A DNA stretch of 45,432 nucleotides from Geodermatophilaceae bacterium (GTDB lineage Bacteria; Actinomycetota; Actinomycetes; Mycobacteriales; Geodermatophilaceae). Numbering within the stretch: position 1 is the first letter of the stretch; each line of letters starts with the position of its first letter. The notes beneath the pieces were generated by a model. It was not told the origin of the DNA and ran no database searches. It worked only from the letters and a program-made list of their open reading frames with translations. Location of the stretch: contig JACCZY010000138.1 of NCBI GenBank assembly GCA_013695685.1, positions 1-45,432 of the forward strand. Direction: 5' to 3'. Below, in pieces: positions 7,845-15,592 of the stretch. The position numbers and the translations under genes were made by a program.

Positions 7845-9482
7845 ATGGCCGCCCCGTCGTACGCCTCAGGGATCTCCGCCGTCCCGCTCCTGGGCGAGAC
7901 GATCGGGCAGAACTTCGACAAAGCCGTCCAGAGATACCCAGGCCGGGACGCGCTCGTCGACTGTGCGAGCGGCCGGCGCTGGACGTACACCGAAATGGCC
8001 GCCGCCGTGGATGCGTGCGGACACGGGCTGCTCGCGGCCGGGGTGACCAAGGGCGACCGGGTGGGCATCTGGTCGCCGAACTGCGCCGAGTGGGTCTTCT
8101 GCCAGTACGCGACCGCCAAGCTCGGCGCGATCCTCGTCAACATCAACCCGGCGTACCGAACGCACGAGCTGGGCTTCGTCCTGAAGCAGGCGGGCATCTC
8201 CGTCCTGGTGGCCGCTTCGTCGTTCAAGACCAGCGACTACGCGGCGATGATCGACGAGGTTCGCGGCGACTGCCCTGACCTGCGCAGGGTGTACCTCATT
8301 GGCTCCTCCGAGTGGGACGAGCTCATGCACGCCGGCGCCGGCTCCGGCCCGATGCCGGTAGCCGCACTGTCCGCGGACGACCCGATCAACATCCAGTACA
8401 CCTCGGGTACGACGGGCTTCCCGAAGGGCGCGACGCTGAGCCACCACAACATCTTGAACAACGGCTTCATGGTGGGCGAGCTCGTCAACTACTCCGAGGT
8501 CGACCGGGTGTGCATACCGGTGCCCTTCTACCACTGCTTCGGGATGGTGATGGGCAATCTGGCCTGCACCAGCCACGGGGCCTGCATGGTGATCCCGGCG
8601 CCGGCGTTCGACCCGGTCGCCACGCTGGAGGCGGTGGCGGAGGAGGACTGCACGTCGCTGTACGGCGTACCCACGATGTTCATCGCCGAGCTGGGTGTCC
8701 CGGACTTCGCGTCCTACGACCTGTCCTCGTTGCGGACCGGCATCATGGCCGGCTCACCGTGCCCGGTCGAGGTGATGAAGCGGGTCATCTCCGACATGGG
8801 GATGGCCGAGGTGGCGATCTGCTACGGGATGACGGAGACCTCACCGGTGTCGACGCAGACCCGTGACGACGACGACCTGGAGCGGCGGGTGTCCTCGGTC
8901 GGGACGGTACATCCGCATCTGGAGGTCAAGGTCGTCGATCCGGCGACCGGGCTCACCGTTCCGCGCGGGGAGTCGGGGGAGTTCTGTACCCGCGGGTACT
9001 CGGTGATGCTCGGATACTGGGGCGAGCCGGAGAAGACAGCGGAGGTCATCGACCAGGCCCGCTGGATGCACACCGGCGACCTCGCGACGATGGACGACGA
9101 GGGGTACCTCAACATCGTCGGCCGGATCAAGGACCTGGTCATCCGCGGCGGAGAGAACGTCTACCCGCGCGAGGTGGAGGAGTTCCTCTACACCCACCCG
9201 GACATCGTGGACGCGCAGGTGATCGGCGTACCGGATGAGAAGTACGGCGAGGAGCTGATGGCCTGGGTCAAGCTGCGTGACGGGGCCGCGGAGCTGACGA
9301 TCGACGGGCTGCGGGAGTTCTGCTCCGGCAAGCTTTCGCACTTTAAGGTGCCGTGCTACCTCAAGCTGGTCTCAGAGTTCCCGATGACGGTCACCGGCAA
9401 GATCCGCAAGGTCGAGATGCGCGAGGTGTCTGTCGGGGAACTCGGCCTGCAGGGCGGCGCCGCCGAGGTCCGCAACGCCTGA
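7845..9482 (+). CDS. AMP-forming acyl-CoA synthetase (FadD-like)
   Basis: A 545-residue ANL-superfamily enzyme that activates a carboxylic acid as acyl-adenylate and transfers it to CoA. The P-loop [11 protein letters not shown] lies at residues 185-195, the A5-type motif CYGMTETSP near 326-334, the hinge motif [16 protein letters not shown] near 425-440, and the C-terminal catalytic lysine in TGKIRK near 518. Full length and intact motifs indicate an active enzyme; the overall pattern fits a medium/long-chain fatty acyl-CoA ligase, but the substrate cannot be read from sequence. The start is the ATG abutting the upstream TAG, with GGAG at 7832-7835. It faces the membrane-protein pair at 9585-10341. 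Confidence 0.95.
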   Translation: MAAPSYASGISAVPLLGETIGQNFDKAVQRYPGRDALVDCASGRRWTYTEMAAAVDACGHGLLAAGVTKGDRVGIWSPNCAEWVFCQYATAKLGAILVNINPAYRTHELGFVLKQAGISVLVAASSFKTSDYAAMIDEVRGDCPDLRRVYLIGSSEWDELMHAGAGSGPMPVAALSADDPINIQYTSGTTGFPKGATLSHHNILNNGFMVGELVNYSEVDRVCIPVPFYHCFGMVMGNLACTSHGACMVIPAPAFDPVATLEAVAEEDCTSLYGVPTMFIAELGVPDFASYDLSSLRTGIMAGSPCPVEVMKRVISDMGMAEVAICYGMTETSPVSTQTRDDDDLERRVSSVGTVHPHLEVKVVDPATGLTVPRGESGEFCTRGYSVMLGYWGEPEKTAEVIDQARWMHTGDLATMDDEGYLNIVGRIKDLVIRGGENVYPREVEEFLYTHPDIVDAQVIGVPDEKYGEELMAWVKLRDGAAELTIDGLREFCSGKLSHFKVPCYLKLVSEFPMTVTGKIRKVEMREVSVGELGLQGGAAEVRNA

Positions 9483-9525
9483 CCGACCAGATCCGAGGAC
9501 CGAATGTGCTCGATTCGGCCACAAC

Positions 9526-9564
9526 GGATACGGATATGGTCGCTGCCCGACCCGATCCGCATCC
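9526..9564. terminator. Imperfect hairpin between convergent genes
   Basis: Arms 9526-9541 and 9549-9564 match at 13 of 16 positions around a 7-nt loop. The hairpin sits in the 102-bp gap between the ligase stop and the stop of the opposing membrane-protein gene, where a bidirectional terminator is expected. Confidence 0.5.
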
Positions 9565-9584
9565 GATAACCCGGAATCGAGATG

Positions 9585-9983
9585 TTAGCGGCGGGTGCCA
9601 GCCGTTCGGCGCAGCCAGTACAGGCCGACGAGCGGCAGGACCAGCGGGATGAAGGCGTAGCCGCGGCCGTAGTCCGACCACACCGTCTCGTCCGGGAAAG
9701 CCGTCGGATTGAGGACGCTCAGCGTCCCGATCGCCAGGACGCCGACGAACTCGAACGTCACCGCGGCCGTCGCTGTCTGCCGTGCCGCCGGGCCGGCCCG
9801 GGCGAGCGCGACGGTCGCCACTATGTACACGACGGCAGCCAGCGCCGAGAGCAGGTAAGCCACCGGAGCCTGCTCGAGTCTCGTTGCAAGCTGTACGCCG
9901 GCGCGGGCGGTCGCGGCCACCGCGAACGTGGCATAGACCGCGACCAGCACCCGGCCGAAACCGGAGTTTGTCGGCTCAGCCAC
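9585..9983 (-). CDS. Small conserved membrane protein (132 aa)
   Basis: Four predicted membrane helices (near VLVAVYATFAVAATARAGV, YLLSALAAVVYIVATVALA, FEFVGVLAIGTLSVL and FIPLVLPLVGLYWL). A conserved-looking loop PTAFPDETVWSDYGRGY precedes the last helix, and the tail is basic. I recognise it as an actinobacterial conserved membrane protein type but know of no function. It starts at GTG 9983, overlapping the end of the upstream membrane-protein gene by 8 bp, so both are translated from one transcript and may form a complex. Confidence 0.8.
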   Translation of the reverse strand: MAEPTNSGFGRVLVAVYATFAVAATARAGVQLATRLEQAPVAYLLSALAAVVYIVATVALARAGPAARQTATAAVTFEFVGVLAIGTLSVLNPTAFPDETVWSDYGRGYAFIPLVLPLVGLYWLRRTAGTRR

Positions 9984-10341
9984 CCGTCACGTCCCAGACC
10001 TGCTGCAACCGGACGATCATGACGCTGAGGGTGAGGCAGCCGACGGCGAGTACGCCGTTGCCCCACCGGCCCGGTTCCATCCGCGCCCACGCGAAGGCGG
10101 CGGGCAGGACGAGGACGCTGAAGAACAGGTAGCCGATGAAGGTACCCAACTCCTGCGGCCGCTCGCCGTTGATGAGCAACACCGCCGCGACGACGGCCTG
10201 GACGAGGACGGCGGCCGCGACCATCAGGACGGCGGCCACCACGAGCCGGGGGGTGGGCCGGCGCAGGTAGGAGAACACACCGGTGACGGCCGCAAGAACG
10301 AGCGCGCCGCCGATGATCGCGTTGGCGAGAGCGTCGTTCAC
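9976..10341 (-). CDS. Small membrane protein (121 aa)
   Basis: A 121-residue hydrophobic protein with four predicted helices (ANAIIGGALVLAAVTGVFSYL, LVVAAVLMVAAAVLVQAVV, FIGYLFFSVLVLPAAFAWA, VLAVGCLTLSVMIVRLQQVW). It has no catalytic motif. It precedes and overlaps the 132-aa membrane-protein gene, suggesting a two-component membrane unit of unknown role. The start is the codon at 10341, next to the decayed region at 10342-11019. Confidence 0.75.
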   Translation of the reverse strand: MNDALANAIIGGALVLAAVTGVFSYLRRPTPRLVVAAVLMVAAAVLVQAVVAAVLLINGERPQELGTFIGYLFFSVLVLPAAFAWARMEPGRWGNGVLAVGCLTLSVMIVRLQQVWDVTGG

Positions 10342-10360
10342 GGGCGGAACGTATCGCGGT

Positions 10361-10440
10361 CTAGCGCGTGCGCTTGTCGCACCATGCCTCGACCACCATG
10401 TCGACGTACAGCGGCCACGGGTCGCAGTGGCGGCCCCGGG
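10361..10440 (-). other. Possible remnant of a decayed gene (minus strand)
   Basis: The last ~25 codons of a short minus-strand frame read RGRHCDPWPLYVDMVVEAWC then DKRTR and a stop. The composition is protein-like, whereas the reading upstream of it is not. It may be the 3' tip of a lost gene. The rest of 10342-10519 holds no gene, only 9-bp inverted repeats AGTTGTCAG/CTGACAACT (10457-10465 and 10496-10504). Confidence 0.2.
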
Positions 10441-10519
10441 TGCGGGTCCTTTCGAAAGTTGTCAGTCGATTCGCGTCACGGGCGGCGCGATTCCGCTGAC
10501 AACTGGGGGCACTGGGGCT

Positions 10520-11019
10520 GTGGACGCGACGATGCAGCCGCGGAAAGCGGCCCGGTACGACGGGCATGCCGAGTGGTACGACGCCTGGGCGCAGTCCGCG
10601 GGTGCTGCCTTCATGGCCGCGGCCCGACAGTCGCTGACGGACCTCGTTCCTGCCGGTTCGGCCTCGCCCTCGATGCTGGCTGCGGCACTGGGTTGCAGCG
10701 CGAAGTCGCGGAGCGTCGCGGGTACAGCGTTGTCGGCGTGGACTACAGCGCCGATCAGCTGCGGTTGGCTTGTATCCGCATGCCGGTTCTGCGCGCCGAT
10801 GCTCGAGAACTGCCGTTTCCCAACGATTGCGTCCAGCTGGTCTTCTCGATGCTCGCTTTCACCGGCGCGGAGGTCCGCCACCGTGTCGGCGTACACCACC
10901 TTCCGCTCGAGTCGTTGCTCACCGCGTTGCTGCACCGCGACGCGCGGCTCGAGGCCGTCGTCGAGCGGGCGACGGGCCGCTGCCGGAGGTGCCTCGCCGT
11001 TCGGCTGTCCTGCAGCTGA
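10520..11019 (+). pseudogene. Decayed SAM-dependent methyltransferase
   Basis: Three pieces of one class I methyltransferase remain. The N-terminal piece starts at GTG 10520 or ATG 10532 and reads KAARYDGHAEWYDAWAQSAG. A single-base shift near 10660 moves the frame to LALDAGCGTG (motif I, AdoMet binding), RGYSVVGVDYSADQL, MPVLRADARELPFPNDCVQL and VFSMLAFTGAE. The central region between motif IV and the C-terminus (roughly 90-100 residues in homologues) is missing. The sequence jumps directly to HHLPLESLLTALLHRDARLE and AVVE, followed by a further shift so that the expected P-E-V-L-A-V-R-L ending is broken. A full-length enzyme would be about 250 residues. It cannot be functional. Confidence 0.8.
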
Positions 11020-11044
11020 CCCGCACTCCGAGCCCTTGTAACTC

Positions 11045-11109
11045 GATGATGAAGATCCGGACAATGAAAGCGCTATTTCGGACAGATCGGGCCACGGATC
11101 TTCATGATC
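11045..11109. repeat. Long inverted repeat upstream of larE
   Basis: Arms 11045-11059 and 11095-11109 match at 14 of 15 positions (core ATGAAGATCCG / CGGATCTTCAT) with a 35-nt spacer. The right arm ends in CATGATC, as do ends of other hairpins in this window. The rest of 11020-11239 shows no gene. This may be a terminator left from the dead methyltransferase gene or a dispersed element. Confidence 0.55.
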
Positions 11110-11226
11110 GCCGAGGTGGGCCGCCGACGCCGTGGCGGGGCGCTCCGGGCCGGACATGGATGTTGACCCGCATGTGCCGGGTGTGTCGTGCCCGGGACAC
11201 AGCGCTGGGCCGTCGGCGGCCGGACG

Positions 11227-11232
11227 TACCCT
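11227..11232 (+). promoter_or_regulatory. -10 element TACCCT before larE
   Basis: TACCCT followed by 7 nt and the GTG at 11240; no Shine-Dalgarno sequence is present. This supports a leaderless larE mRNA and the choice of start. Confidence 0.5.
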
Positions 11233-11239
11233 GGCCGCC

Positions 11240-12094
11240 GTGGATGACGCCGTGGTTGACGCAATGCGGCTGCAGCGGGTCGGGAACCTGCACCGGCGGC
11301 TGGCAGACCTGGACCGCGTGCTGGTCGCGTTCTCCGGGGGTGCCGACTCGGCGTTCCTGCTCACGGCTGCCGCCCGCACCATCGGCGCAGCTGACGTCAT
11401 CGCCGCGACGGCGGTCTCACCCAGCCTGCCGGCCACCGAGCTCGCATACGCCCGGGAGTTTGCCGACAACCTCGGCGTATGGCATCTGACGCCGCACACC
11501 GACGAGTTGAGCCGTGACGGCTACCGCGCCAACGGCGGTGATCGCTGCTACTTCTGCAAGGCCGAACTGCTCGACACACTGGCGCCGATCGCCGCCGAAC
11601 TGGGTGCGGTGGTGCTCACCGGCACGAACGCCGATGATGCAGTCGCCGGATTCCGGCCGGGCATCCGCGCGGCGCAAGAGCGGGGGGCGCAGGCACCGCT
11701 TCGGGACGCCGGCCTGACCAAGCAGCAGATCCGGGACACCTCACGCGAGTGGGGTCTGCGCACCTGGGACAAGCCCGCCGCCGCCTGCCTGTCCAGCCGG
11801 ATCGCGTACGGGCTGCAGATCAGCTCCGAGCGACTGGCTCGGGTCGAGGCAGCAGAGGCCACCGTCAGACTTGCCCTTACCGCCATCGGACACCAGGTGA
11901 GCGACCTACGGGTGCGGGACATGGGCGGCGGCGCGGCGCGGATCGAGATCAGCCCCCAGCTCGTCGGCGTACTCCGGTCGCAGCCGGTTCCGCTGGACGG
12001 CTATGACGCCGTCGATGTCCGCGAGTTCCGGTCCGGTTCGATGAATGATGCTCTGGCGCCTTATCCGGTGGGGAGCGCGGCCAAGAAGGACTAA
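11240..12094 (+). CDS. larE: LarE-type sulfur transferase
   Basis: A 284-residue PP-loop ATPase. In known LarE the enzyme adenylates and then sulfurates the two carboxylates of pyridinium bis-carboxylic acid mononucleotide, en route to the nickel-pincer cofactor of lactate racemase. The PP-loop FSGGADS is at residues 31-37. RCYFCK (102-107) supplies Cys103 and Cys106, GTNADDAVAGFRPG follows, and WDKPAAACLSSRIAYG carries Cys183 at the position of the sacrificial Cys176 of L. plantarum LarE. The presence of all three cysteines fits the iron-sulfur-cluster LarE subtype (as in Thermotoga), in which the enzyme need not sacrifice itself. No larB, larC or larA is nearby, so the partner genes are elsewhere or the role differs. 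The GTG start is supported by the -10 element. Confidence 0.9.
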   Translation: MDDAVVDAMRLQRVGNLHRRLADLDRVLVAFSGGADSAFLLTAAARTIGAADVIAATAVSPSLPATELAYAREFADNLGVWHLTPHTDELSRDGYRANGGDRCYFCKAELLDTLAPIAAELGAVVLTGTNADDAVAGFRPGIRAAQERGAQAPLRDAGLTKQQIRDTSREWGLRTWDKPAAACLSSRIAYGLQISSERLARVEAAEATVRLALTAIGHQVSDLRVRDMGGGAARIEISPQLVGVLRSQPVPLDGYDAVDVREFRSGSMNDALAPYPVGSAAKKD

Positions 12095-12183
12095 CCTGGA
12101 CGCGAGGCACCTCGCGCGTGCGCGACGGTGCCTCGTTCATGGACAGCCCCATCGGCACCGCCAAATTTGCGAGGAAGACTTCT

Positions 12184-12579
12184 GTGCCCAGCGGCAAGGT
12201 CAAGTGGTTCAGTGCGGAGAAGGGCTTCGGCTTCCTCGCCCGCGAGGACGGAGGCGACGTGTTCGTCCACCGCGATGCGCTGCCGGCCGGAGTCACCGAA
12301 CTCAAGCCGGGTCAGCGGGTCGAGTTCGGGGTCGCCGAGGGCCGTCGCGGCGAGCAGGCTCTGTCGGTCCGGGTACTCGACCCGCTGCCCTCGGTGGTGC
12401 AGGCCACCGTCGCCGCACAGCGCAAGGATCCCGACGAGATGGTCGTCATCGTCGAGGACGTCATCAAGCTCCTGGACGATGTGTCCAACACGCTGCGCCG
12501 TGGCCGCTATCCGGACCGGCAGGTCGGCCGCAAGGTGGCCACCGTGCTGCGCGCGGTCGCGGGCGACCTGGAGACCTGA
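12184..12579 (+). CDS. cspB: Cold-shock domain protein with C-terminal tail (CspB-like)
   Basis: A 131-residue protein. Residues 1-65 are a cold-shock domain with both RNP motifs (GKVKWFSAEKGFGFL and GGDVFVHRDAL), which bind single-stranded nucleic acid. Residues 70-131 form an extra helical tail (DPDEMVVIVEDVIKLLDDV, then RRGRYPDRQVGRKVATVLRA). The same tail occurs, from memory, in M. tuberculosis CspB (Rv0871), so this is that actinobacterial type and not a ~67-residue CspA. GTG 12184 is chosen because VPSGKVKWF is the usual N-terminus and AGGAAG precedes it; the frame is open further up, but that extension is not cold-shock-like. Confidence 0.93.
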   Translation: MPSGKVKWFSAEKGFGFLAREDGGDVFVHRDALPAGVTELKPGQRVEFGVAEGRRGEQALSVRVLDPLPSVVQATVAAQRKDPDEMVVIVEDVIKLLDDVSNTLRRGRYPDRQVGRKVATVLRAVAGDLET

Positions 12580-12603
12580 ACGCCCCGGCGCTACTGCGCC
12601 CAG

Positions 12604-12647
12604 CACCCGCCCACCGGCGGCTCCGGGCGCCACCCGCCCACCGGCGG
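12604..12647. terminator. Duplicated 17-bp hairpin units between convergent genes
   Basis: The 17-bp unit CACCCGCCCACCGGCGG occurs at 12604-12620 and again at 12631-12647. Each unit can fold into a CCGCC/GGCGG stem. The pair lies between the convergent stops of the cold-shock gene and the DUF2771 gene, a likely place for transcription to end. Confidence 0.55.
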
Positions 12648-12648
12648 G

Positions 12649-13170
12649 CTAGCCGTCCCGGACGAAGCCGATCGGCCAGGCGCCGGACAGCCCCTCGCAC
12701 TCTGGTCCGGCGTCCTGGACGATCACCAGGAAGTACGCCGCCGGCCTGGCGTCGGAGGTGAAGATCCCGTCGAACACCGTCTCGTTGCCCACCGGGACCT
12801 GGCCGAGCTGCTCCTCCAACTGCTCGTCGAAGATCTGCACCTGCCAGCCGGACTCGGCGAGATGCTCGGACACCTCGATCGTGATCTGCTCGCCCGACCC
12901 GACCCGCAGCACCGGTGGCCGCTCAGCGTCGGGATAGAACCGCGGCTCACCGTCGAGGCAGTACTGGGTCGGTGACAGCACCTCGCTCTGCGCACCGACC
13001 CGGACCGACACCTGCGGTAAGGCCGAGGAGCAGCCGGCCAGCAGCAGCGGGACCGCGAGGGCAGCGCCTCCTACGAGCGCTGCCCGTCGCCGTGACGTTG
13101 CCCCCCGGGTCCTCGCCGCAGCGGACGACGGGCGCAACCACTGGAGGGGCAACAGGGGGTGTCGGGTCAC
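12649..13170 (-). CDS. DUF2771 lipoprotein
   Basis: A 173-residue exported protein. The signal region SRRRAALVGGAALAVPLLLAG is followed by a lipobox cysteine (Cys47 within LLAGC), so it should be lipid-anchored on the outer face of the membrane. The mature part (VSVRVGAQSEVLSPTQYCLD through AAYFLVIVQDAGPECEG) fits the DUF2771 family, which has an all-beta ectodomain and two paired cysteines, with no known function. The GTG start at 13170 overlaps the stop of the upstream MFS gene by 4 bp (GTGA), showing tight coupling. The n-region is long for a lipoprotein, but no better in-frame start is present. The M. tuberculosis counterpart, from memory Rv0875c, has the same neighbour. Confidence 0.87.
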   Translation of the reverse strand: MTRHPLLPLQWLRPSSAAARTRGATSRRRAALVGGAALAVPLLLAGCSSALPQVSVRVGAQSEVLSPTQYCLDGEPRFYPDAERPPVLRVGSGEQITIEVSEHLAESGWQVQIFDEQLEEQLGQVPVGNETVFDGIFTSDARPAAYFLVIVQDAGPECEGLSGAWPIGFVRDG

Positions 13171-14678
13171 GCGGGCTGGCCGGTGGGCGCCGGGGTCCCT
13201 CCGCGCCGCTTGCGGCTTCCTATCAGCGTGAGCGTCGCGGCGGTGACTATCAGTACGGCCGCCACGGTGAAGGCGATCCAGCCGATGAGCGGCAGCGAGA
13301 TGGCGATCGCGCCGCCGAACACCCAGGTGATCTGCAGCAGCGTCTCCGAGCGCGCGAAGGCCGAGGAGCGAAGCGACTCGGGAACGTCGCGTTGGATAAT
13401 CGCGTCGAGCCCGTGTTTTCCGAGTGCGTTGGTCACTCCGGCTACCAGGGCTACGGCGATGACGGTCGCGATGCTGTAGGCGAAGGCGGCGACCAGGCAG
13501 CCGACAGCGGCGATCCCGGTCAGCACGAGCACGACGACGTCGGGATTCGTCAGCCGGGCCCGGGCGCCGATCGCGGTCCCGATGAAGCTGCCGAGTCCGG
13601 CGCCGCCGGCGATCGCGGCGAGCACCAGCGTGCCCTCCACGCCTCCAATCGTGCCCTGCACCAGGAACGGCGAGAAGATCGTCAGGAAGCCGGCCAGTCC
13701 GCGCAGGGTGGCCACGCAGCGCAGAGCGGTGATGACGCGGATGCCGAGCGAGCGCCGCCCGCTTCCGGTGAGCGACCCCGGCGACCCTGTGGTCAACACC
13801 GACGCGGGAAGCTCCCCTTCGGAGTGGTCGACGTGCTCCGGCAGTGACAGCGCAACCGCACCGGCGGCCACGAACACGACGGCGGTCAGGCCCAGTTCCC
13901 AGGTGAATCCGAGCAGCGAGGCGACACCGAAGCCAACGCCGGCAAAGACGGCACCGGTGAGCAGGCCGAAGATGGACAGCCGGGCGTTCGCCGTCACCAG
14001 TGTCATCTCGCCCGGCAGCACTCGAGGCACCACTGCGCCCTTGAGTACGCCGTAGGCCTTGGCCAGGACGAGTGCGCCGAAGGCGGCCGGGTACAAAGCG
14101 AAGTTGTCGTAATTGGCGGCCATGATCCAGGCGAGAACCGCCCGACCGCCCATCGTCGACGCCAGAGCCCAGCGCCGACCGCGTTGCAGCCGGTCCAGCG
14201 CCGGGCCGATGATCGGGGCGACGATGGCGAACGGTGCCATCGTGACGATCAGGTACAGCGCGACGTTGGTGCGCTGCTCACCGGTGGCCGCGGCGAAGAA
14301 CAGGGTGCCGGCCAGTGAGATGGCGATGAGGGTGTCTCCCGCGCAGTTGAGCGCGTGCGTCCAGATCAGCCTGGTGAGGCCGGTCTCGCCGGCCCCGTCC
14401 GCGCGGCTGGCGGCGTTGATCCGGCGTACGGCGGTGGAGGTCAGCTGCCGGGTACGCGCCGCGGCGACGCGGGTGACAGTGATCTTCGACGGCACCATGA
14501 TGTCGGTCCGCGGTTGCCGTCGGTGTGCAAGCCGGCGCCCTCGCGTCGGACCGCCCGGCGGCGGCCGGTCGAAAGGTAGCCCCGGCTGCGGCTGGGTGGC
14601 CTCCGGACCCCGCGACCTCGCGCTGTAGGGCCGCTGTTCCCCCGGGGACAGCGGGCCACCGGAACCGGGCACACTCAC
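13167..14678 (-). CDS. MFS-type membrane protein (Rv0876c-like)
   Basis: A 503-residue transporter-like protein. A disordered, Pro/Arg-rich cytoplasmic N-terminus (about 100 residues) precedes the helical core, which begins at ARADGAGETGLTRLIWTHALN, then TLIAISLAGTLFFAAATGEQ. The loop motif IGPALDRLQRGRRWAL matches the D-x-x-x-R-R loop of MFS proteins. No substrate can be assigned. GTG 14678 (VSVPGSGG) is preferred because homologues carry the long N-terminus; ATG 14498 is a shorter alternative that still keeps all helices, and the frame is open to 14939, overlapping the divergent DUF3027 gene. The stop overlaps the DUF2771 lipoprotein start, implying the two proteins work together at the membrane. 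Confidence 0.85.
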   Translation of the reverse strand: MSVPGSGGPLSPGEQRPYSARSRGPEATQPQPGLPFDRPPPGGPTRGRRLAHRRQPRTDIMVPSKITVTRVAAARTRQLTSTAVRRINAASRADGAGETGLTRLIWTHALNCAGDTLIAISLAGTLFFAAATGEQRTNVALYLIVTMAPFAIVAPIIGPALDRLQRGRRWALASTMGGRAVLAWIMAANYDNFALYPAAFGALVLAKAYGVLKGAVVPRVLPGEMTLVTANARLSIFGLLTGAVFAGVGFGVASLLGFTWELGLTAVVFVAAGAVALSLPEHVDHSEGELPASVLTTGSPGSLTGSGRRSLGIRVITALRCVATLRGLAGFLTIFSPFLVQGTIGGVEGTLVLAAIAGGAGLGSFIGTAIGARARLTNPDVVVLVLTGIAAVGCLVAAFAYSIATVIAVALVAGVTNALGKHGLDAIIQRDVPESLRSSAFARSETLLQITWVFGGAIAISLPLIGWIAFTVAAVLIVTAATLTLIGSRKRRGGTPAPTGQPA

Positions 14679-14768
14679 GCCAACATCCTGCCTCACCGAA
14701 CCGACCGTCGGCGTGGGCTCGCCGCACTCGGTCACCGGCGGAAACCGAGGATGAGGGAGGATGATCGG

Positions 14769-15584
14769 GTGACTGCGACCGGGACCGACGAGCGGCCGGT
14801 CCGGGCTGCCGATTCCGTGCTCGCCCAGGCGGTCGATCTTGCCCGTCGAGCCGCCGAGGAGGAGTCCTCCGCGGCCCACGTCGGTGCGCACCTCGGCTGC
14901 GACGCGGTCTCCGACGATGACTCGCCGGTCGCCGTCCACCTCTTCGACTGCACCGCTGCGGCCTACAGCGGATGGCGCTGGTCGGTGTCGGTCACCCGTT
15001 TGCTCGACGACCCGCGGGTCACCGTCGACGAGGTGGTGCTACAGCCCGGCGACGGTGCGCTGCTGCCGCCGCCGTGGGTGCCGTGGAGCGAGCGGCTACA
15101 GGCCGGTGATCTCGGCGTCGGTGACCTGCTACCCACCGCGCCGGACGATGACCGGCTGGTGCCGGCGTACGTCGCCACCGGTGACCCAGGGCTCGACGAG
15201 CTGGCCTATGAACTGGGTCTGGGCCGGATCCGGGTGATGTCCCGGCTGGGCCGGACCGACGCCGCGCAGCGGTGGCACGACGGGCCTACCGGGCCGGACA
15301 ACCCGATGGCCCGGCAGGCTCCCGGCCAATGCGGCACCTGCGGGTTCTACCTGCCGCTGGACGGTTCCCTGCGGGCGATGCTCGGTGCTTGCGGCAATGA
15401 GTACTCACCGAGCGATGGCCACGTCGTCGATGTCGAGTACGGCTGCGGCGCACATTCCGAGGCCGTCAGCGAGCCGGAGCCGGAACCGCTCACCTCGGTC
15501 TCCTACGACACCGAGCGGTACGACGTCCTCGACGCCGAGATCGAGCCCGTCGACCTCACGAAGGACAGCGAGCCGGAGACCTGA
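14769..15584 (+). CDS. DUF3027 zinc-ribbon protein
   Basis: A 271-residue soluble protein of the DUF3027 family, common in actinobacteria and without known biochemistry. The N-terminal half (LARRAAEEESSAAHVGAHLG, SGWRWSVSVTRL) precedes a segment DELAYELGLGRIRVMSRLGR and a cysteine cluster: CGTCGFYLPLDGSL, GACGNEYSPSDGHVV and YGCGAHSE. These four cysteines are likely to bind zinc. The tail is acidic (SEPEPEPL to the end). The start is GTG 14769, with GGGAGG at 14755-14760; an upstream in-frame ATG at 14751 overlaps that site. It is followed after 8 bp by the sacsin-like ATPase gene, so the two form an operon, divergent from the MFS/lipoprotein operon. Confidence 0.88.
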   Translation: MTATGTDERPVRAADSVLAQAVDLARRAAEEESSAAHVGAHLGCDAVSDDDSPVAVHLFDCTAAAYSGWRWSVSVTRLLDDPRVTVDEVVLQPGDGALLPPPWVPWSERLQAGDLGVGDLLPTAPDDDRLVPAYVATGDPGLDELAYELGLGRIRVMSRLGRTDAAQRWHDGPTGPDNPMARQAPGQCGTCGFYLPLDGSLRAMLGACGNEYSPSDGHVVDVEYGCGAHSEAVSEPEPEPLTSVSYDTERYDVLDAEIEPVDLTKDSEPET

Positions 15585-15592
15585 GCGGTCGG

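Noticed and set aside
14679-14939. Longer start for the MFS gene at 14939
   Set aside because: It would overlap the divergent DUF3027 gene and its ribosome binding site, and the added residues show no family resemblance.
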